Numbered from the stretch's first letter, positions 33,929-43,939 are shown. The stretch: DNA of 64,000 bases from Stenotrophomonas panacihumi (GCF_001431645.1 NZ_LLXU01000060.1:1-64000); one strand, 5' to 3'. Program-made: numbers and translations. Notes: generated by a model from the sequence alone, not told the origin.

Positions 33929-36067
33929 TCACGGATGCGTCAACCGCCAAGCCCGGTGGATCCGCCCGTTCCGCTCGAAATCCGGATCGATGGTCTTCGC
34001 GCTGATCTCCTCGCAGCGCGCGAACTCCGCGATCGCATTTTCCTCCAGCTTGAACCGCCGGAAGTTGTTGGAGAAGTACAGCACGCCGCCCATCGCCAGC
34101 CGCGCCATCGCCGCGCGCAGCAGGCGCACGTGCTCGCGCTGCACGTCGAAATCCTCCGCGCGCGCGGAGTTGGAGAACGTCGGCGGGTCGCAGAAGATCA
34201 CGTCGTACTGCGCGCGCTCGGCTTCCAGCCAGGCCAATGCATCGGCCTGCACCAGCTGGTGGCGCGCGCCGGCATGGCCGTTGAGCGCCAGGTTGCGCGC
34301 GCACCATTCCAGGTAGGTGCCGGAAAGATCCACGCTGGTCGTCGCGCTCGCGCCGGCCACGGCCGCTTCCACGCTGGCCACGCCGGTGTAGCAGAACAGG
34401 TTGAGGAAGCGCCGCCCGCGCGACTGCGCCGCCATCTGCCCGCGCAGCGGGCGGTGGTCGAGGAACAGGCCGGTGTCGAGATAGTCGAACAGATTCACCT
34501 GCAGCAGCGCGCCATGCTCGCGCACATGGACGAACTCGCCACGCTGCTCGAAACGGCCGTACTTGCTGCCGCCCTTGCCGCGCTCGCGCGACTTCAGCGC
34601 CAACTGCTCCGCCGGCACCTGGAAGACCTCGCGCGCGGCCGCGAGCAACTCGTTGCGGCGACGGCGCACGTCGGCTTCCGGGATCGTCGCCGGCGCGGCG
34701 TATTCCTGCACATGCAGGAAGGTACGACGGGCACCATCGGCTTCCTGGTAGACGTCGATCGCCGCGGCGTACTCCGGCAGGTCGGCATCGTAGGCGCGGA
34801 AGCATTCAACGCCCTCGCGCGCACGCCACTTCTTCAGCTTCTGCAGGTTCTTGCGCAAGCGGTTGGCCACCATCTGCGCGCCTTCGCTGAGCGCGCGCGG
34901 CTCATCCGGCACCTCGCGCTGCGGCGGTGCGATCGGATCGCAGACGATCAGCGCGCATTCGATCGCGCCGTTGAACAGCTGGTAGCGCTTGGCCGCGCGC
35001 AGGCCGGTGGCCATGGCCAGCTCCGCGTCGCCGCACAGCAGGCTGGCCTTCCAGTTCGGTACCGCGCGACGCAGCGCGTTGCCCAGCTGCCGGTACAGCG
35101 CGGCGTCGGCGGCAAGGCGTTCGTCGTAAGGCGGGTTGCACACGGCCAGGCCGGAGGTTTCGGGTGGCGAGGCGAGCGCGCCCACATCCAGCACGCGCAG
35201 TTGCAGCGCGGCGGCGACGCCGGCCACTTCGGCATTCTCGCGGGCATTGGCAATCGCGCGCGGATCCAGGTCGCTGCCATGGAAAGCCGGGCGCAGGCCG
35301 GCCCGGCCGATGCGCTCGCGGCCGCGGGCCTCGTTGACCAGCACTTCCCAGGCGCCGCGGTCGAAGCCGCGCCAGCGGCTCGGCACGCGATCCATGTGGC
35401 GCTGCAGGCCGGGCGCCACGTCGGCGGCCATCAGCGCGCCTTCGATCAGCAGCGTGCCGCTGCCGCACATCGGGTCGAGCAGGCCGCCGCCGGCGTGGTA
35501 CGCCTTGGGCCAGCCGCCGCGCATCAGCACGGCGGCGGCGAGGTTCTCCTTCAACGGCGCTTCGTTCTGCGCCTGGCGCCAGCCGCGCCGGTGCAGCGCG
35601 CCGCCGCCCAGGTCCACCGACAGCACGGCGCGACCCTTGCGCAGGGACAGGTTCAAGCGCAGGTCCGGCTGTTCGACGTCCACCGAGGGACGCTCCAGCC
35701 CGTGCTGGCGCATGCTGTCCACCACCGCATCCTTGACCCGCTGCGCGGCGTAGCGCGCATGGGTGATGGCGGTGCCGGAGACATGCGCGTCCACCGCCAC
35801 GGTGTGGCCCGGGGAAAGATGCTCGGGCCAGTCGATGGCGGCCACGCCGTTGTACAGCGCCTCCTCGTCAGGGCAGTCGAACTCGGCCAGCGGCCACAGC
35901 ACGCGGCTGGCGAGGCGTGACCACAGCACGGCGCGCTGGGCGTCGGCGAGGCTGCCCTCGGCATTGACGCCGGCAATGGTGGCGGTCGCCTTGGCAGCCC
36001 CGAACGCCGACAGTTCGTCGGCCAGCAGGTACTCCAGGCCCTTGGCGCAGGAAGCGAAGAATTTCAC
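33929..36067 (-). CDS. rlmL: Bifunctional 23S rRNA methyltransferase RlmKL
   Basis: A 712-residue fused enzyme that methylates G2445 (m2G) and G2069 (m7G) in 23S rRNA. The THUMP domain begins the protein ([16 protein letters not shown]), then the RlmL-type methyltransferase with SAM motif DPMCGSGT and catalytic NPPY, then the RlmK-type methyltransferase with [15 protein letters not shown] and [10 protein letters not shown]. The start is the GTG at 36067, which gives the family length; the upstream open frame is not supported. Confidence 0.93.
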   Translation of the reverse strand: MKFFASCAKGLEYLLADELSAFGAAKATATIAGVNAEGSLADAQRAVLWSRLASRVLWPLAEFDCPDEEALYNGVAAIDWPEHLSPGHTVAVDAHVSGTAITHARYAAQRVKDAVVDSMRQHGLERPSVDVEQPDLRLNLSLRKGRAVLSVDLGGGALHRRGWRQAQNEAPLKENLAAAVLMRGGWPKAYHAGGGLLDPMCGSGTLLIEGALMAADVAPGLQRHMDRVPSRWRGFDRGAWEVLVNEARGRERIGRAGLRPAFHGSDLDPRAIANARENAEVAGVAAALQLRVLDVGALASPPETSGLAVCNPPYDERLAADAALYRQLGNALRRAVPNWKASLLCGDAELAMATGLRAAKRYQLFNGAIECALIVCDPIAPPQREVPDEPRALSEGAQMVANRLRKNLQKLKKWRAREGVECFRAYDADLPEYAAAIDVYQEADGARRTFLHVQEYAAPATIPEADVRRRRNELLAAAREVFQVPAEQLALKSRERGKGGSKYGRFEQRGEFVHVREHGALLQVNLFDYLDTGLFLDHRPLRGQMAAQSRGRRFLNLFCYTGVASVEAAVAGASATTSVDLSGTYLEWCARNLALNGHAGARHQLVQADALAWLEAERAQYDVIFCDPPTFSNSARAEDFDVQREHVRLLRAAMARLAMGGVLYFSNNFRRFKLEENAIAEFARCEEISAKTIDPDFERNGRIHRAWRLTHP

Positions 36068-36204
36068 GTGGTCAGCGGATCGATGGGCCCGGCCGTTGTA
36101 GCCGGCGGGCCGTGAAGGGAGCGGCGGCAGGCAGGCCGGGCCGCGCGGAGGGGCGCATGTTCGGCCATCGCGGCCGGCAATGCCAGTGCGGCGGGCGCCG
36201 GCCT

Positions 36205-36708
36205 TCAGCCGCCCGCGAGCGCCGGATGCAGCGAAACCTCGGCCAGCGGCGGCAGGCGGTCGCCGAAGGTGCGGGCCAGCAGCGGGGCGCCGTCGAGGGT
36301 GAGGCCCGGCTCCGGCGCGAAGCCGGCGGCCTGGAAGAGCGCGCGCGGCGCGGCCACCACCAGGCAGCCGGCCGCGCCGGTGCCTTCCAGCTGCGCCAGC
36401 ACCTGCCGCAGCAGGGTGCCGCCGATGCCCTGCCCGCGGTGTCCGGGGCCCACCGCCATCGGGCCAAGGGCATGCCACCCTCGCCCGCCATCGGAGAGCT
36501 GCACCGGCGAGGCGGCCAGGTGGCCGACGATGTACCCCTCGTGCTCGGCCACCCACGAGGCGGACAGCGCGCTGTCGCGGCGCAGTGCATCGATGGCGGC
36601 ATGCTCGTCGTGGCGGCTGTCGGGCTGGTCGAAGTAGGCGACCAGGGTCAGTACCTCGATCGCCTCGAAGTCGGCCGGCGCGGCCGGGCGATACACGATG
36701 CCTTCCAT
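36205..36708 (-). CDS. GNAT family N-acetyltransferase
   Basis: A 167-residue GNAT protein. The acetyl-CoA loop is [15 protein letters not shown] (about 88-102), a good match to the Q/R-x-x-G-x-G/A motif. The substrate is unknown. It resembles the YhbS-type single-domain acetyltransferases. The start at 36708 follows the hydrolase stop by two bases, which places it in an operon with hydrolase and MOSC genes. Confidence 0.85.
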   Translation of the reverse strand: MEGIVYRPAAPADFEAIEVLTLVAYFDQPDSRHDEHAAIDALRRDSALSASWVAEHEGYIVGHLAASPVQLSDGGRGWHALGPMAVGPGHRGQGIGGTLLRQVLAQLEGTGAAGCLVVAAPRALFQAAGFAPEPGLTLDGAPLLARTFGDRLPPLAEVSLHPALAGG

Positions 36709-36710
36709 GC

Positions 36711-37238
36711 TCACAGCCCGCGCAGCAGGCTTTCGAACGCCTGCGCGGAAGCTTCCACGTGGGCGGCCAGCCGGTGTTCGTCGTTCACCAGCAGCAGCCG
36801 CGCCGAGCGTTGCTGGGCCCAGGCGATGATTTCGCCGGCCGGGATCAGTTCGTCGTGCCAGGCATGCACCACGGAGATCGGCACGTCGGCGGCGTCGAGC
36901 GCCGGCAGCGGTCCCATGCGCGTGGGCGGCACCATCAGGAACAGGGCGGCGGTGGGCACCTGCAGCGAAACCTGCGCGGAGATGTAGGCGCCGAGGCTGG
37001 AACCGCCCAGCACCACCGGCCCCTTCGCGGCGGCGAGGCGCGCGCGGTCGAGCAGGCGTTGCCAGCGGGCCTCGACGTCGCCGACGACGCTGACCTCGCG
37101 GCGTGCGTCCAGGTCGGTGTAGTCCGGGCGCTCGTGGGTCCAGCCCAGGCGTTCGGCGACTTCGGCCAGCGCGGTGACCTTGGTGGCGTCCGGGCCGCTT
37201 TCGAAACCGTGCGACAGAATGCAGTGACCGCGGCTCAC
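36711..37238 (-). CDS. Small alpha/beta hydrolase
   Basis: A 175-residue minimal alpha/beta hydrolase of the type found as RBBP9/YdeN relatives. The nucleophile elbow is GGSSLGAY (Ser at about residue 80), the general acid is likely in HAWHDELIP, and the His is in NDEHRL. No signal peptide. Substrate unknown. It overlaps the MOSC stop by 4 bp, so the three genes form one unit. Confidence 0.8.
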   Translation of the reverse strand: MSRGHCILSHGFESGPDATKVTALAEVAERLGWTHERPDYTDLDARREVSVVGDVEARWQRLLDRARLAAAKGPVVLGGSSLGAYISAQVSLQVPTAALFLMVPPTRMGPLPALDAADVPISVVHAWHDELIPAGEIIAWAQQRSARLLLVNDEHRLAAHVEASAQAFESLLRGL

Positions 37239-37726
37239 AGCGCCTGCACCTCGTCACCGACATGCACGACGCCGCCGCGCACGATGCGCGCGCACAGGCC
37301 GCCATGGCCGCGCATGGCGTTGTAGCCGCCCGCGCCGAGCGCGTCCTCCATGCGCGAGCACGGATCGCACGGCTCGGTGCCTTCCAGCTCCACTTCGCCG
37401 ATGCGGAAGCGCCGGCCCTTCAGCGCGATCAGCGGAATGCCGGAGACCACCAGGTTGCGCCGCAGCGTGGCGGGGGCGACGGCATCGTGGCCGGACAGCG
37501 CGGCGATCGCCGGCAGGTGTTCGGCCTGGATCAGGGTGATGCCGCGCTTGCCGCTGCCGCCGGCGTAGCGGTCGCCGGCCAGGCCACCGCCGGTGGACGC
37601 TTCGGCTTCATCGACCACCTGCATCGGCAGCGCGCGCGAAGGACGCAGGCCGATCCAGTCGACGCGGCCGCGTTGCGGCAGGTTCGCCATCAGCTTGGCG
37701 AGCGGGCTTTCGGGATTCAGGGGCAT
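37235..37726 (-). CDS. MOSC-domain protein
   Basis: A 163-residue MOSC-domain protein (molybdenum cofactor sulfurase C-terminal fold), which binds the Mo cofactor or handles sulfur through the conserved Cys, here in EPCDPCSRMED. YiiM/YcbX-type proteins detoxify N-hydroxylated compounds together with reductases. The start at 37726 was chosen for normal length; an upstream ATG at 37759 adds eleven unlikely residues. Confidence 0.82.
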   Translation of the reverse strand: MPLNPESPLAKLMANLPQRGRVDWIGLRPSRALPMQVVDEAEASTGGGLAGDRYAGGSGKRGITLIQAEHLPAIAALSGHDAVAPATLRRNLVVSGIPLIALKGRRFRIGEVELEGTEPCDPCSRMEDALGAGGYNAMRGHGGLCARIVRGGVVHVGDEVQAL

Positions 37727-37749
37727 GGCGTGAATGCTAGCATCCGCGC

Positions 37750-38307
37750 ATGCCGACACCGCCCTGGATCCACTCCGCGCCCCTGCCTTACGAAGCCCAG
37801 CTGGCGCTGCGCAAGCCGGGTGACATCACGCTGGTGGTGATCCACTGCACCGAGCTGCCGGACCTGGCGATGGCGCGCGAATACGGCGAGCGCGCCCTGT
37901 ACGAGAACGGCACCGGCAACAGCGGCCACTTCTACATCGACCGCGACGGCCACGTAGCGCAGTACGTGGCACTGGATCGCGTCGCCCACCACGTGCGCGG
38001 GCAGAACGCGCATTCGCTGGGGATCGAACTGGTCAACCGCGGGCGCTATCCGCACTGGCTGGACTCGCGCCACCAGGCCATGGACGAGGACTATCCGGAA
38101 GCGCAGCTGCGGGCGCTGGAAGACCTGCTGCGCTGGCTGCGCGCGGAGGTGCCTTCGATCAACGCGATCGCCGGTCACGAGGCGCTGGATACCACCCTGG
38201 AGGCCGCCACCGACGACCCGGCCGTGCAGGTGCGGCGCAAGCTCGACCCCGGCCCGCGTTTCCCGTGGCCGCGCATCCAGTCGGTGTTCGACGGCGCAGG
38301 CGGCTGA
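37750..38307 (+). CDS. Amidase_2-family N-acetylmuramoyl-L-alanine amidase
   Basis: A 185-residue peptidoglycan amidase domain (PF01510 type) without signal peptide. Zinc ligands are visible in VVIHCTE and in IAGHEALD, and the catalytic stretch LDPGPRFPW near the end is conserved. The lack of signal suggests a cytosolic AmpD-like role in anhydro-muropeptide recycling, although it is shorter and less like AmpD than expected. It is divergent from the MOSC gene. Confidence 0.85.
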   Translation: MPTPPWIHSAPLPYEAQLALRKPGDITLVVIHCTELPDLAMAREYGERALYENGTGNSGHFYIDRDGHVAQYVALDRVAHHVRGQNAHSLGIELVNRGRYPHWLDSRHQAMDEDYPEAQLRALEDLLRWLRAEVPSINAIAGHEALDTTLEAATDDPAVQVRRKLDPGPRFPWPRIQSVFDGAGG

Positions 38308-38317
38308 CCCGCCGCGC

Positions 38318-39247
38318 TCAGTTGGCGATATAGGTCTTCTCGCCGGCGTTGACCGCCAGGTCGAGGCGATTGGCCGGCGGTGCGATCGGGCACACCAGGT
38401 GGGGCGTCAGCGCGCACGGCGGGTTCTCGGCGCGGTTGAAGTCCAGCACCAGCGTGCCATCGGCGGGCGGCTCGACGAACAGGTAGCGCGCCCCGCCATA
38501 CGTCTCCTTGCCGCTGGTGCGGTCGGAGAAGATGAAGAACAGCTTGGTGTCGTTGGGCTGCGTCACCGGATGCAGCCGGTACTGGTGGCCGTCGCGCTCG
38601 AACACCGCTTCGCCGGGAATCCACGCCGCCAGCGGCGTACCGATGGACGTCAGCAGAGTGATCGGCTTTGGCTTGGCATACGGTATCCAGCGCGCCTGTA
38701 CCCGCCAGCGCGGATCCACCGGGAAGTGTTCGATTTCGGAGAGTTTGTGCCGCATCGGCGCGTCGGGATCGCGAAAACGCCAGCCGTACACCGGGCCCGT
38801 CCGCACGACGTAGAACTGGCTGCCGCCGACATCCAGGCGATCGGCCTTGCGGCCGGCCTCCTCGGGCACCAGCTGCACCTGCGCGACCGGCTGCCCGCGC
38901 AGGCGCACGTCCACGCCACGCGCGGCCTCGAAACGGATACGCCCTTCTTCCACGGTGAGCAGGCCCAGCCGCGGCGGACCGGAGGACAGGCCGATGTCGT
39001 TGTCGGCGGCGGTGCCGACACGGTAGCTGCCGGGACGCAGGCGACCGGAGCCGGTGTAGCTCAGCCAGCCATCCGGCGCGCGCAGGGCATCCAGTCGTGC
39101 CTTGCGCCATTTCTCGATCTGCGCGCTGTAGCCATCGGCGTCGCGGGCACCCAGCAGCGCGGACGCCGACGTCGCGGTCCCCGCGCCATCGGAACAGGCT
39201 GCCATCACCATCGCCAGGCCGCACACGGCCCACGCCCGCCAACGCAT
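38318..39247 (-). CDS. DUF1684 lipoprotein
   Basis: A 309-residue protein with a lipoprotein signal ending in MVMAAC. The DUF1684 hallmarks are the YSAQIEKWRKARLDALRAPDGWLSYTG opening and the PPCALTPHLVCPIAPPANRL ending, which holds several conserved prolines and cysteines. The function of the family is unknown; the second half is a jelly-roll-like domain rich in Asp, Phe and Arg (FERDGHQYRLHPV). It is convergent with the amidase gene across a 10-bp gap. Confidence 0.85.
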   Translation of the reverse strand: MRWRAWAVCGLAMVMAACSDGAGTATSASALLGARDADGYSAQIEKWRKARLDALRAPDGWLSYTGSGRLRPGSYRVGTAADNDIGLSSGPPRLGLLTVEEGRIRFEAARGVDVRLRGQPVAQVQLVPEEAGRKADRLDVGGSQFYVVRTGPVYGWRFRDPDAPMRHKLSEIEHFPVDPRWRVQARWIPYAKPKPITLLTSIGTPLAAWIPGEAVFERDGHQYRLHPVTQPNDTKLFFIFSDRTSGKETYGGARYLFVEPPADGTLVLDFNRAENPPCALTPHLVCPIAPPANRLDLAVNAGEKTYIAN

Positions 39248-39299
39248 CGCACCGCCCCCGAGATCCGCGCCGGCCCATGCCGGCCGCGGTTGCCTGTCC

Positions 39300-40181
39300 C
39301 TATTGTGCCGCAGACGGGACGTCCCCGGTCGCGATCGGGCGTGAAGGGTCACTGATCCAGCCACTCCATGACCCGGCGTAGACGCGGGCGCCGTGCAGGC
39401 CGGCTGCTTCCATCGCCAGCAGCGTGTGGCAGGCGGTCACCCCGGAGCCGCACATCAGCACGATCTCGGCCGGCGCATGGCCGCCCAGGCGCGGCAGCAG
39501 GTCGGCGTGCAGCTGCGCGGGGGGCAGGAACCGGCCGCCCGACAGGCTCAGCGGCAACGGCCGGTTGATCGCGCCGGGCACGTGGCCGGCCACCGGGTCG
39601 ATCGGTTCGGCCTGGCCGGCGAAACGTTCCGGCGAACGCACGTCGATCAGCCAGCCGGGCGCTTCACCGGTGCGACGGCCGACCTCTTCGGCATCGGCCA
39701 CCTGGGTCATGTCGAACGTCCCCGGGTACGCCGGCGCATGCGGATAGGCCGACGCCTGCGTGCTTTCGGCCAGCCCGGCGGCCCGCCACGCGGCCAGCCC
39801 GCCATCCAGCACCGCCACCCGCCGATGGCCCAGCAGGCGCAGCAGCCACCACAACCGCGCGGCGGCCATGCTGCCGTCGGCGGCGTCGTACACCACCACC
39901 TGGCTCTGCGGGGTGATGCCCCAGCGGCCGAGCGCGGCGGTGAAATCGGCGACCTGCGGCAGCGGATGGCGGCCCAGGCCCGGACGCGAGAGATCGGACA
40001 GTTCGCGATTGAGATCGGCATACACCGCGCCGGGCAGGTGCGATTCGGCATGCGCGCGACGCCCGAAATCCGGGTCGTCCACCGTGGCCGGCGCGAAGCG
40101 CGCGTCGACGATGCGCAGGTCGGCATGGCCGAGCGCGGTGGCCAGCGTGGCGGGGTCGACGAGGGTCTGCCAATCGGTCAT
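39300..40181 (-). CDS. sseA: Sulfurtransferase (3-mercaptopyruvate/thiosulfate type)
   Basis: A 293-residue two-domain rhodanese-type enzyme. The catalytic loop in the C-terminal domain is CGSGVTAC (Cys at about 239), the CG[S/T]GVT form typical of mercaptopyruvate sulfurtransferase. It should move sulfur from mercaptopyruvate to an acceptor such as cyanide or thioredoxin. It overlaps the Nudix gene by 4 bp and is co-transcribed with it. Confidence 0.9.
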   Translation of the reverse strand: MTDWQTLVDPATLATALGHADLRIVDARFAPATVDDPDFGRRAHAESHLPGAVYADLNRELSDLSRPGLGRHPLPQVADFTAALGRWGITPQSQVVVYDAADGSMAAARLWWLLRLLGHRRVAVLDGGLAAWRAAGLAESTQASAYPHAPAYPGTFDMTQVADAEEVGRRTGEAPGWLIDVRSPERFAGQAEPIDPVAGHVPGAINRPLPLSLSGGRFLPPAQLHADLLPRLGGHAPAEIVLMCGSGVTACHTLLAMEAAGLHGARVYAGSWSGWISDPSRPIATGDVPSAAQ

Positions 40182-40990
40182 GCGATGTGCTCCAGGCGGC
40201 GACGCAGGTTGAGCAGGATGGCGGCGGTGGCGCCCCAGATGCGCTGCCCGGGCCAGGCGTATTCCAGTACCCGGCGCGGGCGCCCGCGAAATTCGATGTC
40301 GATGCTGCGCAGGTTGCCGGGGTCCATCAGGTAGGCCAGCGGCACTTCGAACACCTCGGCCACTTCGTCGGGCTGCGGCACCGGCACGAACGCCGGGTCG
40401 ATCACCGCCACCACCGGCGTGACCCGGAAACCGCTGACGGTGAGGAACGGATCCAGATAACCCAGCACGCTGGCCTGCGCGGGCGCCAAGGCGATCTCCT
40501 CGCAGCTCTCGCGCAGCGCGGCGGCTGCGGCGCTGGCATCGGAAGGCTCGACCCGCCCGCCGGGAAAACTCACCTGCCCGGCGTGGTGGCGCAGCGTGTC
40601 GTTACGCCGCGTCAGCAGCACGCGGGTGCCATCGTGGCGAGGCACCAGGCCGGCGAGCACCGCCGCTTCGGCGGACACGCCACCGGCGAGCACATCGACG
40701 AGATCATCGTGGTTCCAGCCCGGCCCGGCGGGCGCGACCTGCGGCGGATACAGCGCGCGCACGAGCAGGTCGCGCTCGGGCAGCTGCAGGTCGAAACGCG
40801 AGGCCGGCGCGCGCGTAGGCAACACCTCATCCATCAGGTGGCGACGTTCGGCCTCGCTCATGTCGGGCCACCGCGCGATTTCATCCAGGCTGCGGCGACA
40901 CCGGCGACACAGGCGCTCGGCATCGAGCGCGCACTGGCCGACGCAGGGGGAAGCCACAGCATGATGCGCGCGATCCTTGGAAGCAGACAC
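40178..40990 (-). CDS. DUF1289-Nudix fusion, probable CoA pyrophosphatase
   Basis: A 270-residue fusion. Residues 13-55 are a DUF1289 domain (SPCVGQCALD and CRRCRRSLDEIARWP), a small cysteine-rich module that normally stands alone. Residues about 105-265 are a Nudix hydrolase of the CoA-pyrophosphatase (NudL/UPF0035) type, with LLTRRNDTLRHHAGQVSFPGG before the Nudix box and RESCEEI in the box. It would cleave CoA or oxidised CoA. DUF1289 may bind metal and regulate it. Confidence 0.88.
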   Translation of the reverse strand: MSASKDRAHHAVASPCVGQCALDAERLCRRCRRSLDEIARWPDMSEAERRHLMDEVLPTRAPASRFDLQLPERDLLVRALYPPQVAPAGPGWNHDDLVDVLAGGVSAEAAVLAGLVPRHDGTRVLLTRRNDTLRHHAGQVSFPGGRVEPSDASAAAAALRESCEEIALAPAQASVLGYLDPFLTVSGFRVTPVVAVIDPAFVPVPQPDEVAEVFEVPLAYLMDPGNLRSIDIEFRGRPRRVLEYAWPGQRIWGATAAILLNLRRRLEHIA

Positions 40991-41117
40991 TCAGCGAGCG
41001 TAGCGCGAAATCGTTTCCGCGCCCATGGTCGCTTTCGACGGCCGCACAGATCGCGGGATGTTCCGAGGGCGTCCGGGGGCAGGCGCCGCGCGACCAGGCC
41101 ACGCTTTTCAAGCGGAC

Positions 41118-41149
41118 AAAAAAAGACGCCGACCTCTCGGCCGGCGTCT
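41118..41149 (-). terminator. Terminator of the FKBP gene
   Basis: Read on the minus strand, AGACGCCG and CGGCGTCT pair (41142-41149 with 41124-41131) around a 10-nt loop and are followed by a T tract (41124-41118). It lies 29 bp after the FKBP stop. Confidence 0.8.
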
Positions 41150-41177
41150 CCCACTACTTGCCAAGCAAAAAGCGCGC

Positions 41178-41879
41178 TTACTTCACGCTCACCAGCTTGA
41201 TCTCGAACTGCACGGCCACGTTCGGCGGGAACGGGGTACGCGGATCGGCGCCGTAGGCCTTCTCCGGCGGCAGGGTGACTTCCCACTTCGAGCCGGCCGG
41301 CATCTGCAGCAGCGTGTCGCGCATGGCCTGCATCTCGACCTGGCTCAGCTTCATCGCCGGAATCTGCTGCGCCGGGCGCGGCTGCGCCGGACGCTGGCCG
41401 TACGGGAACGGACCGGCCACTTCCAGCTGCACGGTGCTGGCCTGGGTCGGCTTGGCGCCGGTGCCCTTCTCCAGCACTTTGTACTGCACGCCACCCGGCA
41501 GAACCTGCACGCCGGCGGCGGACTTGTTCTGCGCCAGGAACTGGTCGCTCTTGGTCTTGTTCTCGGCGGCGGCCTTGTCGTACTCGGCCTTGGCCTGCTG
41601 GGCACGGGCCTGCTCGCGCTTCTGGAACGCCTCGACGGCCGGCTTCAGCTGGTCGGCGGTGATCGCCGGCTGCTTCTTCGCGTACGCGTCCTGCAGGCCC
41701 TTGATGACCGAGTTGATGTCCAGCTGCTCACCACGGCCGGTCAGCTCGGCCAGGTTGTTGCCATAGTCGTAGCCGAAGTAGTAGCTCAGCTTGCCCTTCT
41801 CGGACGAGGTGTCCTGGGCCAGCGCATTGCCCGTCAGGGCCAGGGCCGCCACGGCGACCGCGATCGAACGCAACTTCAT
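41178..41879 (-). CDS. Periplasmic FKBP-like protein with degenerate active site
   Basis: A 233-residue protein with a Sec signal (MKLRSIAVAVAALALTGNALA), an N-terminal FKBP_N dimerisation segment (about 25-115, helical, rich in Ala, Lys and Gln) and a C-terminal FKBP-like domain. The end is canonical (LLQMPAGSKWEV, LPPEKAYG, PFPPNVAVQFEIKLVSV), but the strand that should carry DG-x-x-F-DSS is replaced by a Pro/Gln-rich stretch (PYGQRPAQPRPAQQIP). Key rotamase residues are therefore missing, so it may be a chaperone rather than an active prolyl isomerase. Confidence 0.82.
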   Translation of the reverse strand: MKLRSIAVAVAALALTGNALAQDTSSEKGKLSYYFGYDYGNNLAELTGRGEQLDINSVIKGLQDAYAKKQPAITADQLKPAVEAFQKREQARAQQAKAEYDKAAAENKTKSDQFLAQNKSAAGVQVLPGGVQYKVLEKGTGAKPTQASTVQLEVAGPFPYGQRPAQPRPAQQIPAMKLSQVEMQAMRDTLLQMPAGSKWEVTLPPEKAYGADPRTPFPPNVAVQFEIKLVSVK

Positions 41880-42045
41880 TGAAAAATTTCTCCAGGGTGG
41901 TGGCACAGGACGGGGCTGCCGCCTGAGGTGACGCGCTAGGATAGCGACCGCTTCGAAGGTCCGCTACCAGCGCCGCAAGCTATGACAGGCAAGGGTTTCG
42001 GAAGTTCCCCCTTCACTATTTTTTTACTTATCCGGAGGTTCATCC

Positions 42046-42825
42046 ATGTCCGAAAGCGTCCTCGTCGCCACCGCCGAGGGCATTCGCACGATCACCGTCA
42101 ACCGCCCGGACAAATTGAATGCGCTGGACCAGGCCACCCTGCTCGCCCTGGACGCCGCCTTCGCGCAGGCCGCGCAGGCCGCCGACGTGCGCGTGGTGGT
42201 GCTGACCGGCGCCGGCCCGAAGGCCTTCGTCGCGGGCGCGGACATCTCGCAGATGACCGGCCTGCCCGCGCTGGCCGGCCGCGATTTCGGCCTGGTCGGG
42301 CAGCGGCTGATGCGGCGCATCGAGCGCATGCCCAAGCCGGTGATCGCCATGGTCAACGGCTATGCGCTCGGTGGCGGGCTGGAACTGGCGATGGCCTGCC
42401 ACCTGCGCATCGCCGCCGATACCGCCAAGGTCGGCCAGCCGGAAATCAACCTCGGCCTGATCCCCGGCTTCGGCGGCACCCAGCGGCTCCTGCGCCTGAC
42501 CGGCCGCGCCGCCGCGCTTGAACTGTGCCTGCTGGGCGAGCCGATCGACGCGCAGCGCGCGCACCAGCTCGGCCTGCTCAACCGCGTCGTGCCGGCGGCG
42601 GAACTGGAAGCCACCACCCGGCAACTGGCCGAACGCCTGGCCGCCAGCGCGCCGCTGGCGTTGCGCGCGATCCTCGACGCGGTGATCGTCGGCGGCGAAT
42701 GCGGGCTCGACGAAGGGCTGGAATTCGAATCGGCGCAGTTCGGCCTGATGTTCGCCAGCGAGGACATGCGCGAAGGCACCGGTGCGTTCCTGGAACGCCG
42801 CAAGCCGAACTTCGCGGGACGCTGA
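42046..42825 (+). CDS. Enoyl-CoA hydratase/isomerase
   Basis: A 259-residue crotonase-fold enzyme. The oxyanion-hole segments AGADISQM and [19 protein letters not shown] are present, and Glu in [11 protein letters not shown] is the candidate catalytic acid. Short-chain 2-enoyl-CoA hydration is the likely reaction. The CGGAGG site precedes the ATG at 42046. It is coupled to a small unknown gene and nth, an odd combination that suggests shared transcription rather than shared function. Confidence 0.88.
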   Translation: MSESVLVATAEGIRTITVNRPDKLNALDQATLLALDAAFAQAAQAADVRVVVLTGAGPKAFVAGADISQMTGLPALAGRDFGLVGQRLMRRIERMPKPVIAMVNGYALGGGLELAMACHLRIAADTAKVGQPEINLGLIPGFGGTQRLLRLTGRAAALELCLLGEPIDAQRAHQLGLLNRVVPAAELEATTRQLAERLAASAPLALRAILDAVIVGGECGLDEGLEFESAQFGLMFASEDMREGTGAFLERRKPNFAGR

Positions 42826-43190
42826 TGGCCAACGTGACACCCGATGCGCGCGCCCTGCTCGCCTGCGTGCTGGCCGACGACCTCGACCAGGCGCTCGCCC
42901 TCGGCCTGATGGACTACCAGCCGCAGCCGGACGACGACGCGCTCGACCCGGCGCATCCCGACCTGCCACGGCGCCTGCTCGCCGCGCAGGACCACCTGCG
43001 CACCGCATGGGAAGCGCGCGAACGATATCGCCAGCGTGCCGCGCGCCTGGCGCGGCGCGCCGCCGAACGCGACGCCCGCCGCGCGCCGCCGCCGGTGGTG
43101 GATCGCCCCGCCGCACCCGCGCTGCCCGCCGCCGCCGCGGCGATCCTAGCGCGCGCCAAGGCCCGCGCCGCCGGACGCGATCCCGCATGA
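42825..43190 (+). CDS. Hypothetical protein between echA-type gene and nth
   Basis: A 121-residue protein with an N-terminal helical region ([26 protein letters not shown]) and a C-terminal part very rich in Arg and Ala ([17 protein letters not shown]). I do not recognise it. Both ends overlap neighbours: ATG at 42825 shares its first base with the preceding stop, and the stop overlaps the nth start by 4 bp. The tight coupling supports it as a real gene. Confidence 0.7.
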   Translation: MANVTPDARALLACVLADDLDQALALGLMDYQPQPDDDALDPAHPDLPRRLLAAQDHLRTAWEARERYRQRAARLARRAAERDARRAPPPVVDRPAAPALPAAAAAILARAKARAAGRDPA

Positions 43191-43867
43191 GTGCCACCGC
43201 CAGCAAGCCCGCGCGCCGTGGCAAGACATTGAGCAAGGCCGAAGTCGTCGAACTGTTCTCGCGCCTGCGCGAGCTCAACCCGCATCCGAAGACCGAACTG
43301 GAATACAGCACGCCGTTCGAGCTGCTGGTCGCGGTGACGCTCTCGGCGCAGGCCACCGACGTGGGCGTGAACAAGGCCACGCGCCGGCTGTTCCCGGTGG
43401 CCAACACGCCGCAGGCGATCCTCGACCTGGGCGAGGAAGGCCTGAAGCGCTACATCTCCACCATCGGCCTGTACAACGCGAAGGCGAAGAACGTCATCGC
43501 GGCCTGCCGCATCCTCGTGGACCAGTACGGCGGCGAAGTGCCGCGCGAGCGCGCCGCGCTGGAATCGCTGCCCGGCGTCGGGCGCAAGACGGCCAACGTG
43601 GTGCTCAACACCGCCTTCGGCGAGCCGACGATGGCGGTGGACACGCACATCTTCCGCGTCTCCAACCGCACGGGCCTGGCGCCCGGCAAGGACGTGCGCG
43701 CGGTGGAAGACAAGCTGGTGAAGGTGGTGCCGGCGGAATTCATGCTCGATGCCCACCACTGGTTGATCCTGCACGGGCGCTACGTGTGCAAGGCGCGCAA
43801 GCCCGATTGCCCGCAATGCGTGATCCGCGACCTGTGCCGGTACCCGGACAAGACGCAGGCCGCCTGA
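43187..43867 (+). CDS. nth: Endonuclease III
   Basis: A 226-residue bifunctional DNA glycosylase/AP lyase for oxidised pyrimidines. Catalytic Lys134 lies in LPGVGRKTANVV of the helix-hairpin-helix, Asp152 in AVDTHIFRV. The [4Fe-4S] loop is intact: Cys201, 208, 211 and 217 in the C-X6-C-X2-C-X5-C spacing. It acts in base-excision repair. The ATG at 43187 is coupled to the preceding unknown gene. Confidence 0.95.
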   Translation: MSATASKPARRGKTLSKAEVVELFSRLRELNPHPKTELEYSTPFELLVAVTLSAQATDVGVNKATRRLFPVANTPQAILDLGEEGLKRYISTIGLYNAKAKNVIAACRILVDQYGGEVPRERAALESLPGVGRKTANVVLNTAFGEPTMAVDTHIFRVSNRTGLAPGKDVRAVEDKLVKVVPAEFMLDAHHWLILHGRYVCKARKPDCPQCVIRDLCRYPDKTQAA

Positions 43868-43885
43868 CCGGCCCGCGCAAAAGAA

Positions 43886-43915
43886 AACGGCGGCAGGGAA
43901 ATCCCCGCCGCCGTT
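43886..43915. terminator. Bidirectional terminator between nth and the porin gene
   Basis: AACGGCGGC (43886-43894) and GCCGCCGTT (43907-43915) form a 9-bp stem, extended inward by AGGG/CCCC. A-rich and T-rich flanks on the two sides fit termination from both converging genes. Confidence 0.8.
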
Positions 43916-43939
43916 CTCACCCCGAAACGCGGGTCCGGC

